64,000 nt of DNA from the NCBI RefSeq assembly GCF_024331145.1, contig NZ_JANDJO010000002.1:1-64000 (forward strand), written 5' to 3'. A program made the position numbers and the translations under genes. Position 1 is the stretch's first letter. Each line of letters opens with the position of its first letter. Origin of the DNA: Shimia sp. CNT1-13L.2. GTDB taxonomy: Bacteria > Pseudomonadota > Alphaproteobacteria > Rhodobacterales > Rhodobacteraceae. Under the pieces are notes generated by a model. It saw nothing but the letters and a program-made list of their open reading frames with translations, did no database searches and had not been told where the DNA came from. Shown in pieces: positions 52,853 through 61,512 of this stretch.

Positions 52853-55270
52853 CTAGCCCAGAAGCCTTGTGTTTTGCGGATCGTAGACCGGGTCGGCCAC
52901 GACGGTTGCGCGGTAGGTTTGCAGGAGGATCTGGACCTCGAGTTGATCGCCTGTGCGGGCCTGATCGGCGTCGATCCATGCAACGGCAAGCATCTTGCCG
53001 CTGCGCCAGCCCATGCCGCCAGAGGTGACATAGCCGATGAGCCTGCCGTTGTTCAGGATCGGTTCGGTTCCCCAGCAGGGCGGAGCCTCGGGGTCGATCT
53101 CAAGCGTGACGAAACGCTTGGTGGGTGGCGTGTCGCGCTGGGCGTCGACCACCGCGCGCCCGATGTAGGGTTTGGTGGTCGAGCAGAACCGTTCGAGACC
53201 GGCGGCATGGGGCGTGACTTCGGTGGTCATTTCCGCGCCCCAGCTGCGGTAGCCTTTTTCCAGCCGCAGCATGCCCATAGCGCGTCCTCCCATCAGGGTA
53301 AGGCCGTGGGCGCGGCCCTCGGACATGAGGGCATCGAAGAGGGCTTTCTGGTTGAGCATGGGGCAGTGGAGTTCCCAGCCGAGTTCACCCGAATAGGAGA
53401 CCCGCAGCGCCTTGCAGCGGATGCGGCCGATTTCGACCTGTTTCGAGGTCATGAAGGGGAAGTCGTCAAATGCGCCTTCCGAGAGGGCGTTCAGAAGGGC
53501 GCGGCTGTTGGGGCCTGCGATGCCGATGGCGGCGAACTGGTCCGTGACGTTTTTGATGCGGACGTCAAAGCCGGATGCGTGGCTTTCCATCCAGCGTTGG
53601 TAGAGGGCGACGCCAAGGGTGGCGCCGACGAGGTAGAAGCTGCCGTCGCCGCTGTTTTCGATGGTGACGTCTCCGACGATGCCGCCGCGATCGTTCAGCA
53701 GTAGCGACAGGGCCATCCTGCCCGATTTGGCGGGTACCTTGGCCGAGCCGATATGATCGAGGAAGGCATGGGCGTCCGGGCCGCTGATGCGGAATTTGCC
53801 ATAGGAGGACATTTCCGAAAGGCCGCATCCGTTGGCCATTGCGCGGGCTTCGTTGCCGACGTGGTCCCACCAGTTGGGGCGCTGAAAGCTTGGGATGTCT
53901 TTCGGGGCGGTGCCGTCGGGGGCGTACCAGAGGGGGCGTTCCCAGCCGTAGGCCTGCCCCATGACGGCACCGTGGGAGAGGAGATCGTTGTAGATCGGGG
54001 TGGTTTTCAGCGGGCGTCCGGTTTCGCGTTCGATGCCGGGGTAGATGAGTTCGTAGCGGATGGGTAGGATTTCGTGGGTGCGCTCGCGGGCGAATTCGCG
54101 GGTGGTCCAGTCGCCAAAGCGGGCGACGTCGATGAAATGCAGGTCGAGCTCGCTTTCGCCTTCGAGAATCCACTGGCTCATGGCGAGGCCGATGCCGCCG
54201 CCCTGTGCGATGCCGCCCAGGAAGCCACATGCGACGAAGAAATTCGGCACGCCGGGCATCGGGCCGATCATCGGGCGGCCGTCGGGGGCGAAGCTGATCG
54301 CGCCATTGACGCCGCGCTTGATGCCTGCGGTTTCGAGGTCGGGGACACGGTGGAAGATGGCCCCCAGACCGTCGGCAAGGCGGTCCCAGTCGTCTTCGAA
54401 GAGTTCCTGGCCAAAGGACCACGGGGCGCGTCCGCCTCTTTTGTCCCAGGCGGTGCGGCAGTCCTGTTCCCACGGGCCAAGCAACAGGCCCTGACCTTCC
54501 TGACGCAGGTAGTACTGGCTGTCGCAATCGCGGATCATGGGGAGTTCGTAGCCGAGGGCGGCGACCGACGGCATGGTTTCGGTCACGAGGTATTGGTGTT
54601 CCATGTTGGTGATGGGCAGGCGGGTGCCGACCATTTCCGCGACCTCGTTGGCCCAGAACCCCGCACAGTTGACGAGGATTTCGCATTCGAAGACTTCGTC
54701 GCCTGCGGTGAGACGCCAGTGGCCTGAAGGCAGGCGGGTGATGCTGTCGACTTGGGCGTTGCGGCGAATGGTGCCGCCGTATTTGCGCGCACCTGCCGCC
54801 AGGCCCATGGTGACGGAGTAGGGATCGACGTAGCCCTCTTCGGGGTCCCATGCGCCGCCTTCGAGGTCGGCGACGTTGAGGAGCGGGTACTTGGCCTTGA
54901 TCTCCTCCGGCGTGACCAGTTCGTATTCCAGCCCGAGACCGCGGAACTTGCCGGCCAGATGTTTGAACTCTTCCATGCGTTCCTTGGTTTGGGCCAGGAA
55001 GAAGCCGCCGACCACGTGGCTGCCCACTTCCTGACCCACCTCCTCGGCCAGACCGTCATAAAGGCGCAGGGAGTACGCCTGAAGCGCCGAGAGATTGGCA
55101 TATGCCGATTGGGTGTGAACGTTTCCGGCGGCGTGCCACGTGGCCCCTGCGGTGAGTTCGCGACGCTCGAGCAGAAGGGCATTTTGTTCGCCTGCCTTGG
55201 CGAGGTGATAGAGGGTGGAGACCCCGACGATGCCGCCGCCGATGATGATGATACGGGCGTGAGTGGTCAT
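52853..55270 (-). CDS. FAD-dependent dimethylglycine/sarcosine dehydrogenase-like protein with GcvT domain
   Basis: 805 residues, the length of DMGDH/SarDH. The N-terminal DAO-type FAD domain has IIIGGGIVGVSTLYHL and the covalent-FAD motif ATWHAAGN, with the His near residue 48. From about residue 430 the GcvT/aminomethyltransferase folate-binding domain follows, with MSSYGKFRISGPDAHAFLDHI and MGMLRLEKGYRSWGAEM. Enzymes of this type demethylate N-methyl amines oxidatively and pass the one-carbon unit to THF. It overlaps the MttB-like gene by 4 bp and is likely the second step after it. Converges on the giant RTX gene. Confidence 0.9.
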   Translation of the reverse strand: MTTHARIIIIGGGIVGVSTLYHLAKAGEQNALLLERRELTAGATWHAAGNVHTQSAYANLSALQAYSLRLYDGLAEEVGQEVGSHVVGGFFLAQTKERMEEFKHLAGKFRGLGLEYELVTPEEIKAKYPLLNVADLEGGAWDPEEGYVDPYSVTMGLAAGARKYGGTIRRNAQVDSITRLPSGHWRLTAGDEVFECEILVNCAGFWANEVAEMVGTRLPITNMEHQYLVTETMPSVAALGYELPMIRDCDSQYYLRQEGQGLLLGPWEQDCRTAWDKRGGRAPWSFGQELFEDDWDRLADGLGAIFHRVPDLETAGIKRGVNGAISFAPDGRPMIGPMPGVPNFFVACGFLGGIAQGGGIGLAMSQWILEGESELDLHFIDVARFGDWTTREFARERTHEILPIRYELIYPGIERETGRPLKTTPIYNDLLSHGAVMGQAYGWERPLWYAPDGTAPKDIPSFQRPNWWDHVGNEARAMANGCGLSEMSSYGKFRISGPDAHAFLDHIGSAKVPAKSGRMALSLLLNDRGGIVGDVTIENSGDGSFYLVGATLGVALYQRWMESHASGFDVRIKNVTDQFAAIGIAGPNSRALLNALSEGAFDDFPFMTSKQVEIGRIRCKALRVSYSGELGWELHCPMLNQKALFDALMSEGRAHGLTLMGGRAMGMLRLEKGYRSWGAEMTTEVTPHAAGLERFCSTTKPYIGRAVVDAQRDTPPTKRFVTLEIDPEAPPCWGTEPILNNGRLIGYVTSGGMGWRSGKMLAVAWIDADQARTGDQLEVQILLQTYRATVVADPVYDPQNTRLLG

Positions 55271-56769
55271 GAGAGGTCTTCCTTGCGTTTGGCCAGGTAG
55301 CTGTCGAGTTCTTCGCGGATGGCCGGGTCGATGGGGGGCGTTTGATAGGTGTCGAGAAGGTGTCGGGCTATGTCGCCCGCGCGTTCGGTTGCGGTTTTGC
55401 TGCCGGCTTCGACCCAGGCGTCGAAGGGGCGCCAGTCACTGAGCATGGGTTCCCAGAAGGCGGTTTCATAGCGATCGAGGGTCATCTGGTCGGCGAAGAA
55501 GTGACCGCCGGGGCCGACGCGGGCGATGGCCTCGACGCCGAGGGCCTCTGGGCCAAGGTCCATCGGGGTGTGGAACGCCTGCATCATGCGCAGCATTTCG
55601 GCGTCGATGATCGCCTTTTCGAAACTGAAGGTCAGGCCGGATTCCAGCCAGCCGATGCCATGCGCCATGACGTTGCAATGACCCATATGGGTGGCCCAGA
55701 GGGTGTTCATGCTTTCATAGGCGGATTGGGCGTCGGGCGCGTTGGCGCTGTTCACGTTCGAGGATTTGTAGGGCACGCCATAGCGGCGGGCGAGTTGGCC
55801 GCCGGCGATGGCCGCCTGCGCATATTCCGGCGTACCGAGGGCGACCGAGCCCGAGCGCATGTGAACGTTCGAGGTGAAGGCGCCGTAGATCACGGGGGCG
55901 CCCGGTTTCACGAGTTGGGTGAGGGTCATTCCGGCAAGGCATTCGGCGTTTTGTTCCACCAGGGCACCGGCCATCGTGATGGGGGCCATCGCGCCGGCCA
56001 TTGTGAAGGCGGAAATGACAACCGGCTGTCCGCGTGAGGACATGGCGATCAGCCCGTCGCACATGGGGCCGTCGATCTTGAGCGGCGAGTTGGTGTTGCA
56101 GTTCAGCAGGAGGCTGGGTTCCTGCGCGAACTGATCGTGGGAAATACCGCGGGCGATGCGGGCGACTTCCAGCGCGTCGGTCATGTCGGACATGGCATAG
56201 GCGCGCCAGACCTTGTCTGTCTGGGTGGCAAGGGCGTGGTAGGCATCAAGGTGGCGGGTGGGCACAGGGAGATCCTGTGGTTCCACCGGGTAGCCGTAGA
56301 AAAAGTGCATCTGGTCGAGCGACTGGCACAGGCGAATGGCCTCGGTGAAGGTTTTCAGGCTGCCCGGTTGGCGGGGCAGGTTCGGGCCGCTGACATAGGG
56401 CGGGGTGGTGGCGTTGCAGTAGGCAAGCCAGTTGCCCCCGATCGGAACGTTGCGCGAGGGGTTGCGGGCATGGAGTGTCCATTGTGCCGGACAGGTGGCG
56501 ATCGTTGTCTCGATCAACTCGGGCGCGAGCCGCACGCGTTCGCTGATGTCGTCGACCTCGGCACCTGCGTTGCGAAAGAGGGTGCGGGCGGCGGGCGACA
56601 TGATCTCGATGCCGGTTTCCTGAAGCACGCGGAGCGAGGCGTGGTGAATGGCCTCGACCTGATCGGCAGAGAGGATTTCGACGGGCGCGATGTGGGACTG
56701 CACCGGGCCGAAGTGCGCTGCCTGTGGCTGGATGCTCTTTGCCTGTCGTCTTTGACCACGTCGTGCCAT
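55267..56769 (-). CDS. MttB-family methyltransferase-like protein, no pyrrolysine (second copy)
   Basis: 500 residues from an ATG with GGGGAGA 7 nt upstream. It shares the family frame: LSADQVEAIHHASLRVLQETGIEIMSPAARTLFRNAGAEVD at the N-terminus, QPVVISAFTMAGAMAPITMAGALVEQNAECLAG in the barrel, and RVGPGGHFFADQMTLDRYETAFWEP late. No in-frame amber codon exists, so it is of the non-Pyl type. It differs clearly from the copy at 18296-19834. Placed between a GlxA regulator and the DMGDH-like gene, it may take a methyl group from a betaine-like quaternary amine. Confidence 0.88.
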   Translation of the reverse strand: MARRGQRRQAKSIQPQAAHFGPVQSHIAPVEILSADQVEAIHHASLRVLQETGIEIMSPAARTLFRNAGAEVDDISERVRLAPELIETTIATCPAQWTLHARNPSRNVPIGGNWLAYCNATTPPYVSGPNLPRQPGSLKTFTEAIRLCQSLDQMHFFYGYPVEPQDLPVPTRHLDAYHALATQTDKVWRAYAMSDMTDALEVARIARGISHDQFAQEPSLLLNCNTNSPLKIDGPMCDGLIAMSSRGQPVVISAFTMAGAMAPITMAGALVEQNAECLAGMTLTQLVKPGAPVIYGAFTSNVHMRSGSVALGTPEYAQAAIAGGQLARRYGVPYKSSNVNSANAPDAQSAYESMNTLWATHMGHCNVMAHGIGWLESGLTFSFEKAIIDAEMLRMMQAFHTPMDLGPEALGVEAIARVGPGGHFFADQMTLDRYETAFWEPMLSDWRPFDAWVEAGSKTATERAGDIARHLLDTYQTPPIDPAIREELDSYLAKRKEDLS

Positions 56770-56850
56770 CGCGTTTCTCCCCTGTATCCCATGAGGTTAG
56801 GAGGGGAGATTGCCGGGCGAGGGCGCTTTCTCGACATCAGGGGGAGGGGA

Positions 56851-57810
56851 TCACGACACCGGGGGCTGGTTGGCTTTGCGGTCGTCAGAGGGCAGGAGGC
56901 CAAAGACCTTGCGGTAGGATTTGGAGAACTGGCGCGGCTGGTAGCCGTAGTCCAGGGCGATGTCGATCAAGGGGCGGCGGCCAGCGAGCACCTCTTGTCG
57001 AGCTTCGCCCAGCCGGAGTTCGGCATAGACGATGGCCGGTGTCTTGCCGAATTCCGCGTTGAACAATCGTTCCAGCTGGCGTTGGGAAATGTCGAGGCGG
57101 CGGGCGATCTCGAGTATGGAAAGGGCATCGAAGGTGTTGGCTTCCATCAGGCGGATCGCGGCGAAGACGGTCTTGTTGGCGGTGGCATAGCGCATCTGTT
57201 CGGGCAGGCTTTGCGACAGGCGACCGTCGCGGACACCGTCGATCATCAGTCGCGAGGCGATCTCTTCGACAAGTTCGGTGCGCCCGCTGCGGGACAGGAA
57301 ATCGAGCATCAGGTCCGAGGCCGCGCCACCGCCCGAGCAGGTGGGATGGCGGGCGTTTCCAATGAACAGGCGGGTGGAAATCTCGACCTCGGGGTGATGC
57401 TCCTTGAGGTAGGTGATGTCCTCCCAGTGGGCGGCGACGCGGGCGCCATCGGCAAGGCCCGCCTGTGCGAGGCGTACGACGCCCGACGAGATGGCCCAGA
57501 TCGGATGGCCCTGCCTGTTCCAGAGGCGCAGTTTCGCGATCAGATCGGGATTGGTGGTACGGTCGGCACCGGCCCCGGACACGATGACAACAATGGCGTG
57601 GCGCGGCAGATCGGTGATCGGGCAATCGGGCAGAACTGAAATCCCGTTCGAGGCGGCGACAGGGGCGTCGTCAAGCGAGGCGACCTGATAGGCGAAGTCG
57701 TCAGCCCCCAGTTTGCGCGCGACGCGCAGCACTTCGATGGCAGAGGAAAAGGCCTGCATCGTGAAGCCTGTTTCAATGACGAAAACAAAATGTGTTCTGT
57801 CTGACGCCAT
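56851..57810 (-). CDS. GlxA-type AraC-family regulator (GbdR/CdhR-like)
   Basis: 319 residues from ATG 57810, preceded by GGAGG about 8 nt upstream; an upstream in-frame start would add a poorly conserved 71-residue extension. DJ-1/PfpI-like domain (FVIETGFTMQAFSSAIEVLRVARKLG, VVIVSGAGAD) plus a C-terminal AraC double HTH (ARRLDISQRQLERLFNAEFGKTPA). This matches regulators of choline, betaine, carnitine and sarcosine use such as GbdR. It is 81 nt upstream of the MttB-like gene on the same strand, so it probably controls and may be co-transcribed with that cluster. Confidence 0.88.
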   Translation of the reverse strand: MASDRTHFVFVIETGFTMQAFSSAIEVLRVARKLGADDFAYQVASLDDAPVAASNGISVLPDCPITDLPRHAIVVIVSGAGADRTTNPDLIAKLRLWNRQGHPIWAISSGVVRLAQAGLADGARVAAHWEDITYLKEHHPEVEISTRLFIGNARHPTCSGGGAASDLMLDFLSRSGRTELVEEIASRLMIDGVRDGRLSQSLPEQMRYATANKTVFAAIRLMEANTFDALSILEIARRLDISQRQLERLFNAEFGKTPAIVYAELRLGEARQEVLAGRRPLIDIALDYGYQPRQFSKSYRKVFGLLPSDDRKANQPPVS

Positions 57811-57935
57811 TTCGGGGCCTCCTTCTGTGTCTCGCGAAAGACATGCGTCGCATGACCGTGATGCGAAAAGGCCAAGCAGGCAAGGGTGTTGTGAAACCAT
57901 AAGCCGCTTGGGCGTGCCCGTGGCCATACGAACCT

Positions 57936-57959
57936 GCATGGGCCATGCAATAGTTGCAT
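57936..57959. promoter_or_regulatory. Overlapping palindromes upstream of the glutamate dehydrogenase gene
   Basis: Two perfect inverted repeats share bases: TGCATG-GGC-CATGCA at 57936-57950 and TGCAA-TAG-TTGCA at 57947-57959. They lie 76-99 nt before the GDH start and 126-149 nt before the GlxA start, in a 224-bp divergent region. A third one, ATGCG-T-CGCAT, is at 57843-57853. Likely operators. Confidence 0.5.
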
Positions 57960-58034
57960 TGGACTTTGAAAGGAGGTTGGCGTTTCCGTTGCGGCATTGC
58001 CCCGGGCCTTGGGGCAGAGACAATTGGAAAGACC

Positions 58035-59435
58035 ATGAGCCAGCAAGAGTTCCTGACCAGCGTTCAGCACTTCATCGAAACCGCCGTAACCCATGTCGAC
58101 CTGCCCGAGGGGCTGGCCGAGCGGATTGCCCAATGCAACTCGACCTATTCCGTGCGCTTTGGCGTCAAGCTGCGCGGCCGTATTCACAGCTTTCAGGGCT
58201 GGCGGTCGGTGCACAGCGAACACATCGAGCCGGTGAAGGGCGGTATCCGTTATGCGCCGGATGCCAATCACGACGAAGTGGAGGCGCTGGCCTCGCTGAT
58301 GAGCCTGAAGTGCGCGCTGGTGAATGTGCCGTTCGGGGGATCGAAAGGTGCGCTGGCGGTGGACCCGAACGCCTGGACCGAGGATGAGTTGGAGAAGATC
58401 ACCCGCCGCTTCACGCAGGAGTTGGCGCGGCGTGACCTGATCCATCCGGGGCGCAACGTGCCGGCCCCCGACATGGGCACCGGCGAGCGCGAGATGGCGT
58501 GGATGGCGGATGAGTACCGCCGTATCGGATCGTCGGATGCGTTGAACCAGAACGCCTGTGTCACCGGCAAGCCGGTGGCACGGGGCGGCATCGAGGGGCG
58601 GGTCGAGGCCACGGGGCGGGGGCTACAATATGCGTTGCGCGCCTATCTTACCCATGGCGACACGCTTCCTGTTGCGGGGCAAAAAACGCCAGAGGGGCTG
58701 ACGGTTGTTGTGCAGGGGTTTGGCAACGTTGGGTATCACGCGGCCAAGTTCCTTGCGGAAGATGGCTGCAAGATCGTGGGCATTGTCGAGCATGACTGCG
58801 CGATCTTCAACGAAGGCGGGCTGGATGTTGAGGCGGTCGCCGCGCATCGGGCCGAGACCGGATCGGTTGCCGATTTCGCCGGAGCGAAGACGGTTCCGAG
58901 TGCGGAAGGGCTGACCTATATGGCGGCGGATGTGTTGATCCCGGCGGCCAAGGAGAACGCGATTACCCGGGAGAACTGCGAGCAGGTGAACTATAGCCTG
59001 ATCGTGGAGGCGGCCAACGGGCCGGTGACGGCAGAGGCCGAAGATTGCCTGAACAGGCGCGGCATCGTTGTGCTTCCGGATCTCTATGTGAACGCCGGTG
59101 GTGTGGTCGTGAGCTATTTCGAGTGGGTGAAGAACATCACGCACCTGCCGTTCGGCCTGATGGATCGTCGTCAGAACCTGAGTTCGGGGAATGCGCTTGT
59201 GTCGGCGCTGGAAGAGATTGCGGGCCGTCCCCTGCAAGAGACCCAGCGTGCCAAGATCGCCAAGGAAACCCGTGAGATTGATCTGGTGCGGTCTGGGCTG
59301 GAAGAGATCATGGTGCGGGCGTTTGACGACATCATGGACCGCAAGATGGCGCTGGACGGGGTCACTTTACGAACAGCGGCTTACGCGGTAACCATTGCCC
59401 GCATCGCCGAATACTATCGGGCGATCGGCTTGTAA
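58035..59435 (+). CDS. Glutamate dehydrogenase-family amino acid dehydrogenase
   Basis: 466 residues from the ATG at 58035. The dimerisation/substrate domain has GGIRYAPDANHDEVEALASLMSLKCALVNVPFGGSKGAL, with the catalytic lysine near 104 in GGSKGAL, and GRNVPAPDMGTGEREM. The NAD(P) domain has VVVQGFGNVGYHAAKFLAEDG. The length and motifs fit Glu dehydrogenase rather than the shorter Leu/Phe enzymes. It could supply or remove ammonia when N-methyl amines are degraded next door, though that link is inference. Divergent from the GlxA regulator; a LysR gene follows 11 nt later. Confidence 0.9.
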   Translation: MSQQEFLTSVQHFIETAVTHVDLPEGLAERIAQCNSTYSVRFGVKLRGRIHSFQGWRSVHSEHIEPVKGGIRYAPDANHDEVEALASLMSLKCALVNVPFGGSKGALAVDPNAWTEDELEKITRRFTQELARRDLIHPGRNVPAPDMGTGEREMAWMADEYRRIGSSDALNQNACVTGKPVARGGIEGRVEATGRGLQYALRAYLTHGDTLPVAGQKTPEGLTVVVQGFGNVGYHAAKFLAEDGCKIVGIVEHDCAIFNEGGLDVEAVAAHRAETGSVADFAGAKTVPSAEGLTYMAADVLIPAAKENAITRENCEQVNYSLIVEAANGPVTAEAEDCLNRRGIVVLPDLYVNAGGVVVSYFEWVKNITHLPFGLMDRRQNLSSGNALVSALEEIAGRPLQETQRAKIAKETREIDLVRSGLEEIMVRAFDDIMDRKMALDGVTLRTAAYAVTIARIAEYYRAIGL

Positions 59436-59446
59436 GGACTGAAGAC

Positions 59447-60364
59447 ATGGACGTTCGGTGGCTCGAGGACTTTCTGGCTCTCGTGGAACTCAGGAACTTC
59501 ACCCGGGCCGCTGAATTCCGCAATGTCTCGCAGGCTGCGTTTTCCCGGCGTATCCAATCGCTTGAACAGTGGTTGGGCACGCCCCTTGTGGTCAAGGGGG
59601 CGTCGCCGGTGCGCCTGACCGAGGCCGGGGAACAGTTTCGCGACAGCGCACGGATTGCCGTGGACCGGTTGTTCGAGGCGCGGGCCTCGATCCGGACCAG
59701 CCAGTTCGAGGTCATGTCGCAGGTGCGTATCGCGATGCCCAACGTTCTGGCGCGGTCGGAATTCAAGCGGTTGCTGGATATTCTGGAGCGCAAGCACAAT
59801 AGTTCGTTTTCGGTGATCGTGGGGACAACGAACGACGTGGTTGGACGGTATCTGGCGGGGGATGCGGATATCCTGTTTGCCCATGACTGCAAGGCCATCC
59901 CGACCCATGACAGCCTTGGGCAGCATGAACGCATCGTGATCCGGCGGGACAGGTTCCAGCCCTATGCCACGCGCAATGCGGCCAAACGCGAGGCGTTCGG
60001 ATTTCCCGGTACGGCGCGTCAGCCGTTTCCGATGGTGGCCTATTCGCAGAAAGCCTATTTCGCGCGGCTGTTCGAACATGTGCTGGAACGGGCGCGGGCG
60101 CCATTGCCGCACAAGATCACGGTTCAGTGCGACATGTCGGATGTGCTCAAGGAAGTGATCGCAGCCGGGTACGGGATTGGCTGGCTGCCGCAAAGCGCGG
60201 TGGAAGACGGCAACCCGCCGCAGATCACGCCAATCGGCGGTGTGGAATGGGGGCTGGACGTGGACATCTGTGCCTTCCGCCCAAAAAGCCCGCTTGGCCC
60301 CAGCATCGAGGCGATCTGGAGCGCGTTGCGCAAGCGCGATCTGGCAGGGAAAGTGGCCGGATAG
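59447..60364 (+). CDS. LysR-family transcriptional regulator
   Basis: 305 residues from an ATG with AAGGA 9 nt upstream. The N-terminal winged helix (DVRWLEDFLALVELRNFTRAAEFRNVSQAAFSRRIQSLEQWLG) and effector domain are intact. The opening is that of the YjiE/HypT-like or CatR-type groups. It follows the GDH gene closely on the same strand, so it may be co-transcribed with it. Confidence 0.9.
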   Translation: MDVRWLEDFLALVELRNFTRAAEFRNVSQAAFSRRIQSLEQWLGTPLVVKGASPVRLTEAGEQFRDSARIAVDRLFEARASIRTSQFEVMSQVRIAMPNVLARSEFKRLLDILERKHNSSFSVIVGTTNDVVGRYLAGDADILFAHDCKAIPTHDSLGQHERIVIRRDRFQPYATRNAAKREAFGFPGTARQPFPMVAYSQKAYFARLFEHVLERARAPLPHKITVQCDMSDVLKEVIAAGYGIGWLPQSAVEDGNPPQITPIGGVEWGLDVDICAFRPKSPLGPSIEAIWSALRKRDLAGKVAG

Positions 60365-61512
60365 GCACGATCAGATCAGGGTGGTCATCTTGTAGCCCGG
60401 CGCAAAGCCCCTTCGGAATTACGATCTGACAGCGCATCGCAGGTTCAGCGCAAAGGAGACCCGTTATTGGACCAAAGAGAGCGAGTTTCAATAGGACCAA
60501 TTCGCTAGTGGGGTTTCCTGGGAGTAGCGATATTGCGAAAGCGAAACCGGCCGGATGATCCGCTCGTATCACTTCGACGCTTCTTTAGTTCGGTTATGGA
60601 GCAAGGCACTGGCCCTGAGTTAAGCAACACCTCGGTTCAAAGCCAAGACATGGCTTTTTGTGGGGCCCTACAGGCCACAAAGTGGTAGGCTCACGGAACG
60701 GTACTTCCACAAGCCCGAACCAGCGTGATTAGACGACGCGTTTTTGGGTGCTTTGTTCCAAGCCAAAGACATGCTGGTCTCAGGGCAGAGTAAACCCCAC
60801 AAAATGCGCCAAGAACGGGATGTCATAGCGTGTTGTTAGAAGGGAAAATGGGCAACCTAAACCAAAAGGATTGCGTGGAGGCGAGTACCGGACTCGCCAC
60901 CATTTTTCTAAGCCATTGGAAGGCCTGAATAATCGAGTGCGAGGTTGAGGTTTGTGTCGCACTTCGTGTCACACCAATGCCTCAGGTCGGCGTGATTTGT
61001 CAACTTTTGCTTGAAGTCGTTGCCTCTTGGAATGGGCGATGCAGGGCTGTTGCTGGCTGCTGCCGGACCACTCTATATGTGGTTTGATCGGCAACTTATT
61101 TCCTCTCTCACGGAGGGTTAAGGAGCAGGTACAAGATGTTGTGGCTGCGTTTCGTGTCGATGGGGGGTATGGGGGAAGCTGGCGCGTCGTGAAGAATAGA
61201 TATGTCCACAAAAAAATGTGTCGAAAATTCTGTGGCAACGTTGGTTCGAAGAGCGCTTAGTTCACCGCCGGTGTTCATTATCTATCAGGCCAAGCGGTCT
61301 ACGAAGGTGTCGAAGAACGCTGAGATCTTTTCGATCATTCAACCTTCCAAACTGTTAGGATCTCGTAAGCAGTGGAGTGAGTTTTCAATGCATCGGGCGC
61401 CACAACTAAAAAGTGAAGTGACTTTCTTGTTTGTCCGTAATTCGAGTGGTAACCGTACGGGAAAACTCATAAATTGTCAGCAACAAGTGTCTAGCAGCTA
61501 GGGGCAAATCCT
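60365..61512. other. Gene-poor 1.1-kb junction before the restriction-modification locus
   Basis: No convincing gene is seen. Short frames on both strands (60780-60962 minus, 60969-61238 minus, 61202-61501 plus) lack ribosome-binding sites and family features. It is visibly richer in A and T than its left neighbours. It contains an imperfect direct repeat (TTCAAAGCCAAGACATGG at 60636-60653 and a variant at 60756-60775), a tRNA-like fragment at 60876-60896 and a 7-bp hairpin at 60936-60963. It looks like the edge of an acquired segment. Confidence 0.5.
60876..60896 (-). other. tRNA-Cys-like 3'-end fragment, possible attachment site
   Basis: On the minus strand the 21 bases read as the end of a tRNA: the last part of a T loop, CCGGT of the T stem, ACTCGCC as acceptor strand, T as discriminator, and CCA. 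A T discriminator is typical of tRNA-Cys. The rest of the tRNA is absent, as expected for a duplicated integration end. The same bases form part of a palindrome (GGCGAGT at 60880-60886 with ACTCGCC at 60892-60898), which leaves a terminator as the alternative reading. Confidence 0.45.

Noticed and set aside
52853-55270. DMSP demethylase DmdA
   Set aside because: The protein has an N-terminal FAD domain with covalent-flavin motif; DmdA is a stand-alone GcvT-like protein of about 370 residues.
60780-60962. 60-codon minus-strand frame over the tRNA-like fragment
   Set aside because: It reads through the tRNA fragment, a common source of false small proteins, and has no ribosome-binding site.
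61202-61501. 99-codon plus-strand frame before hsdM
   Set aside because: No Shine-Dalgarno, no recognised domain and ordinary chance length in this AT-richer stretch.
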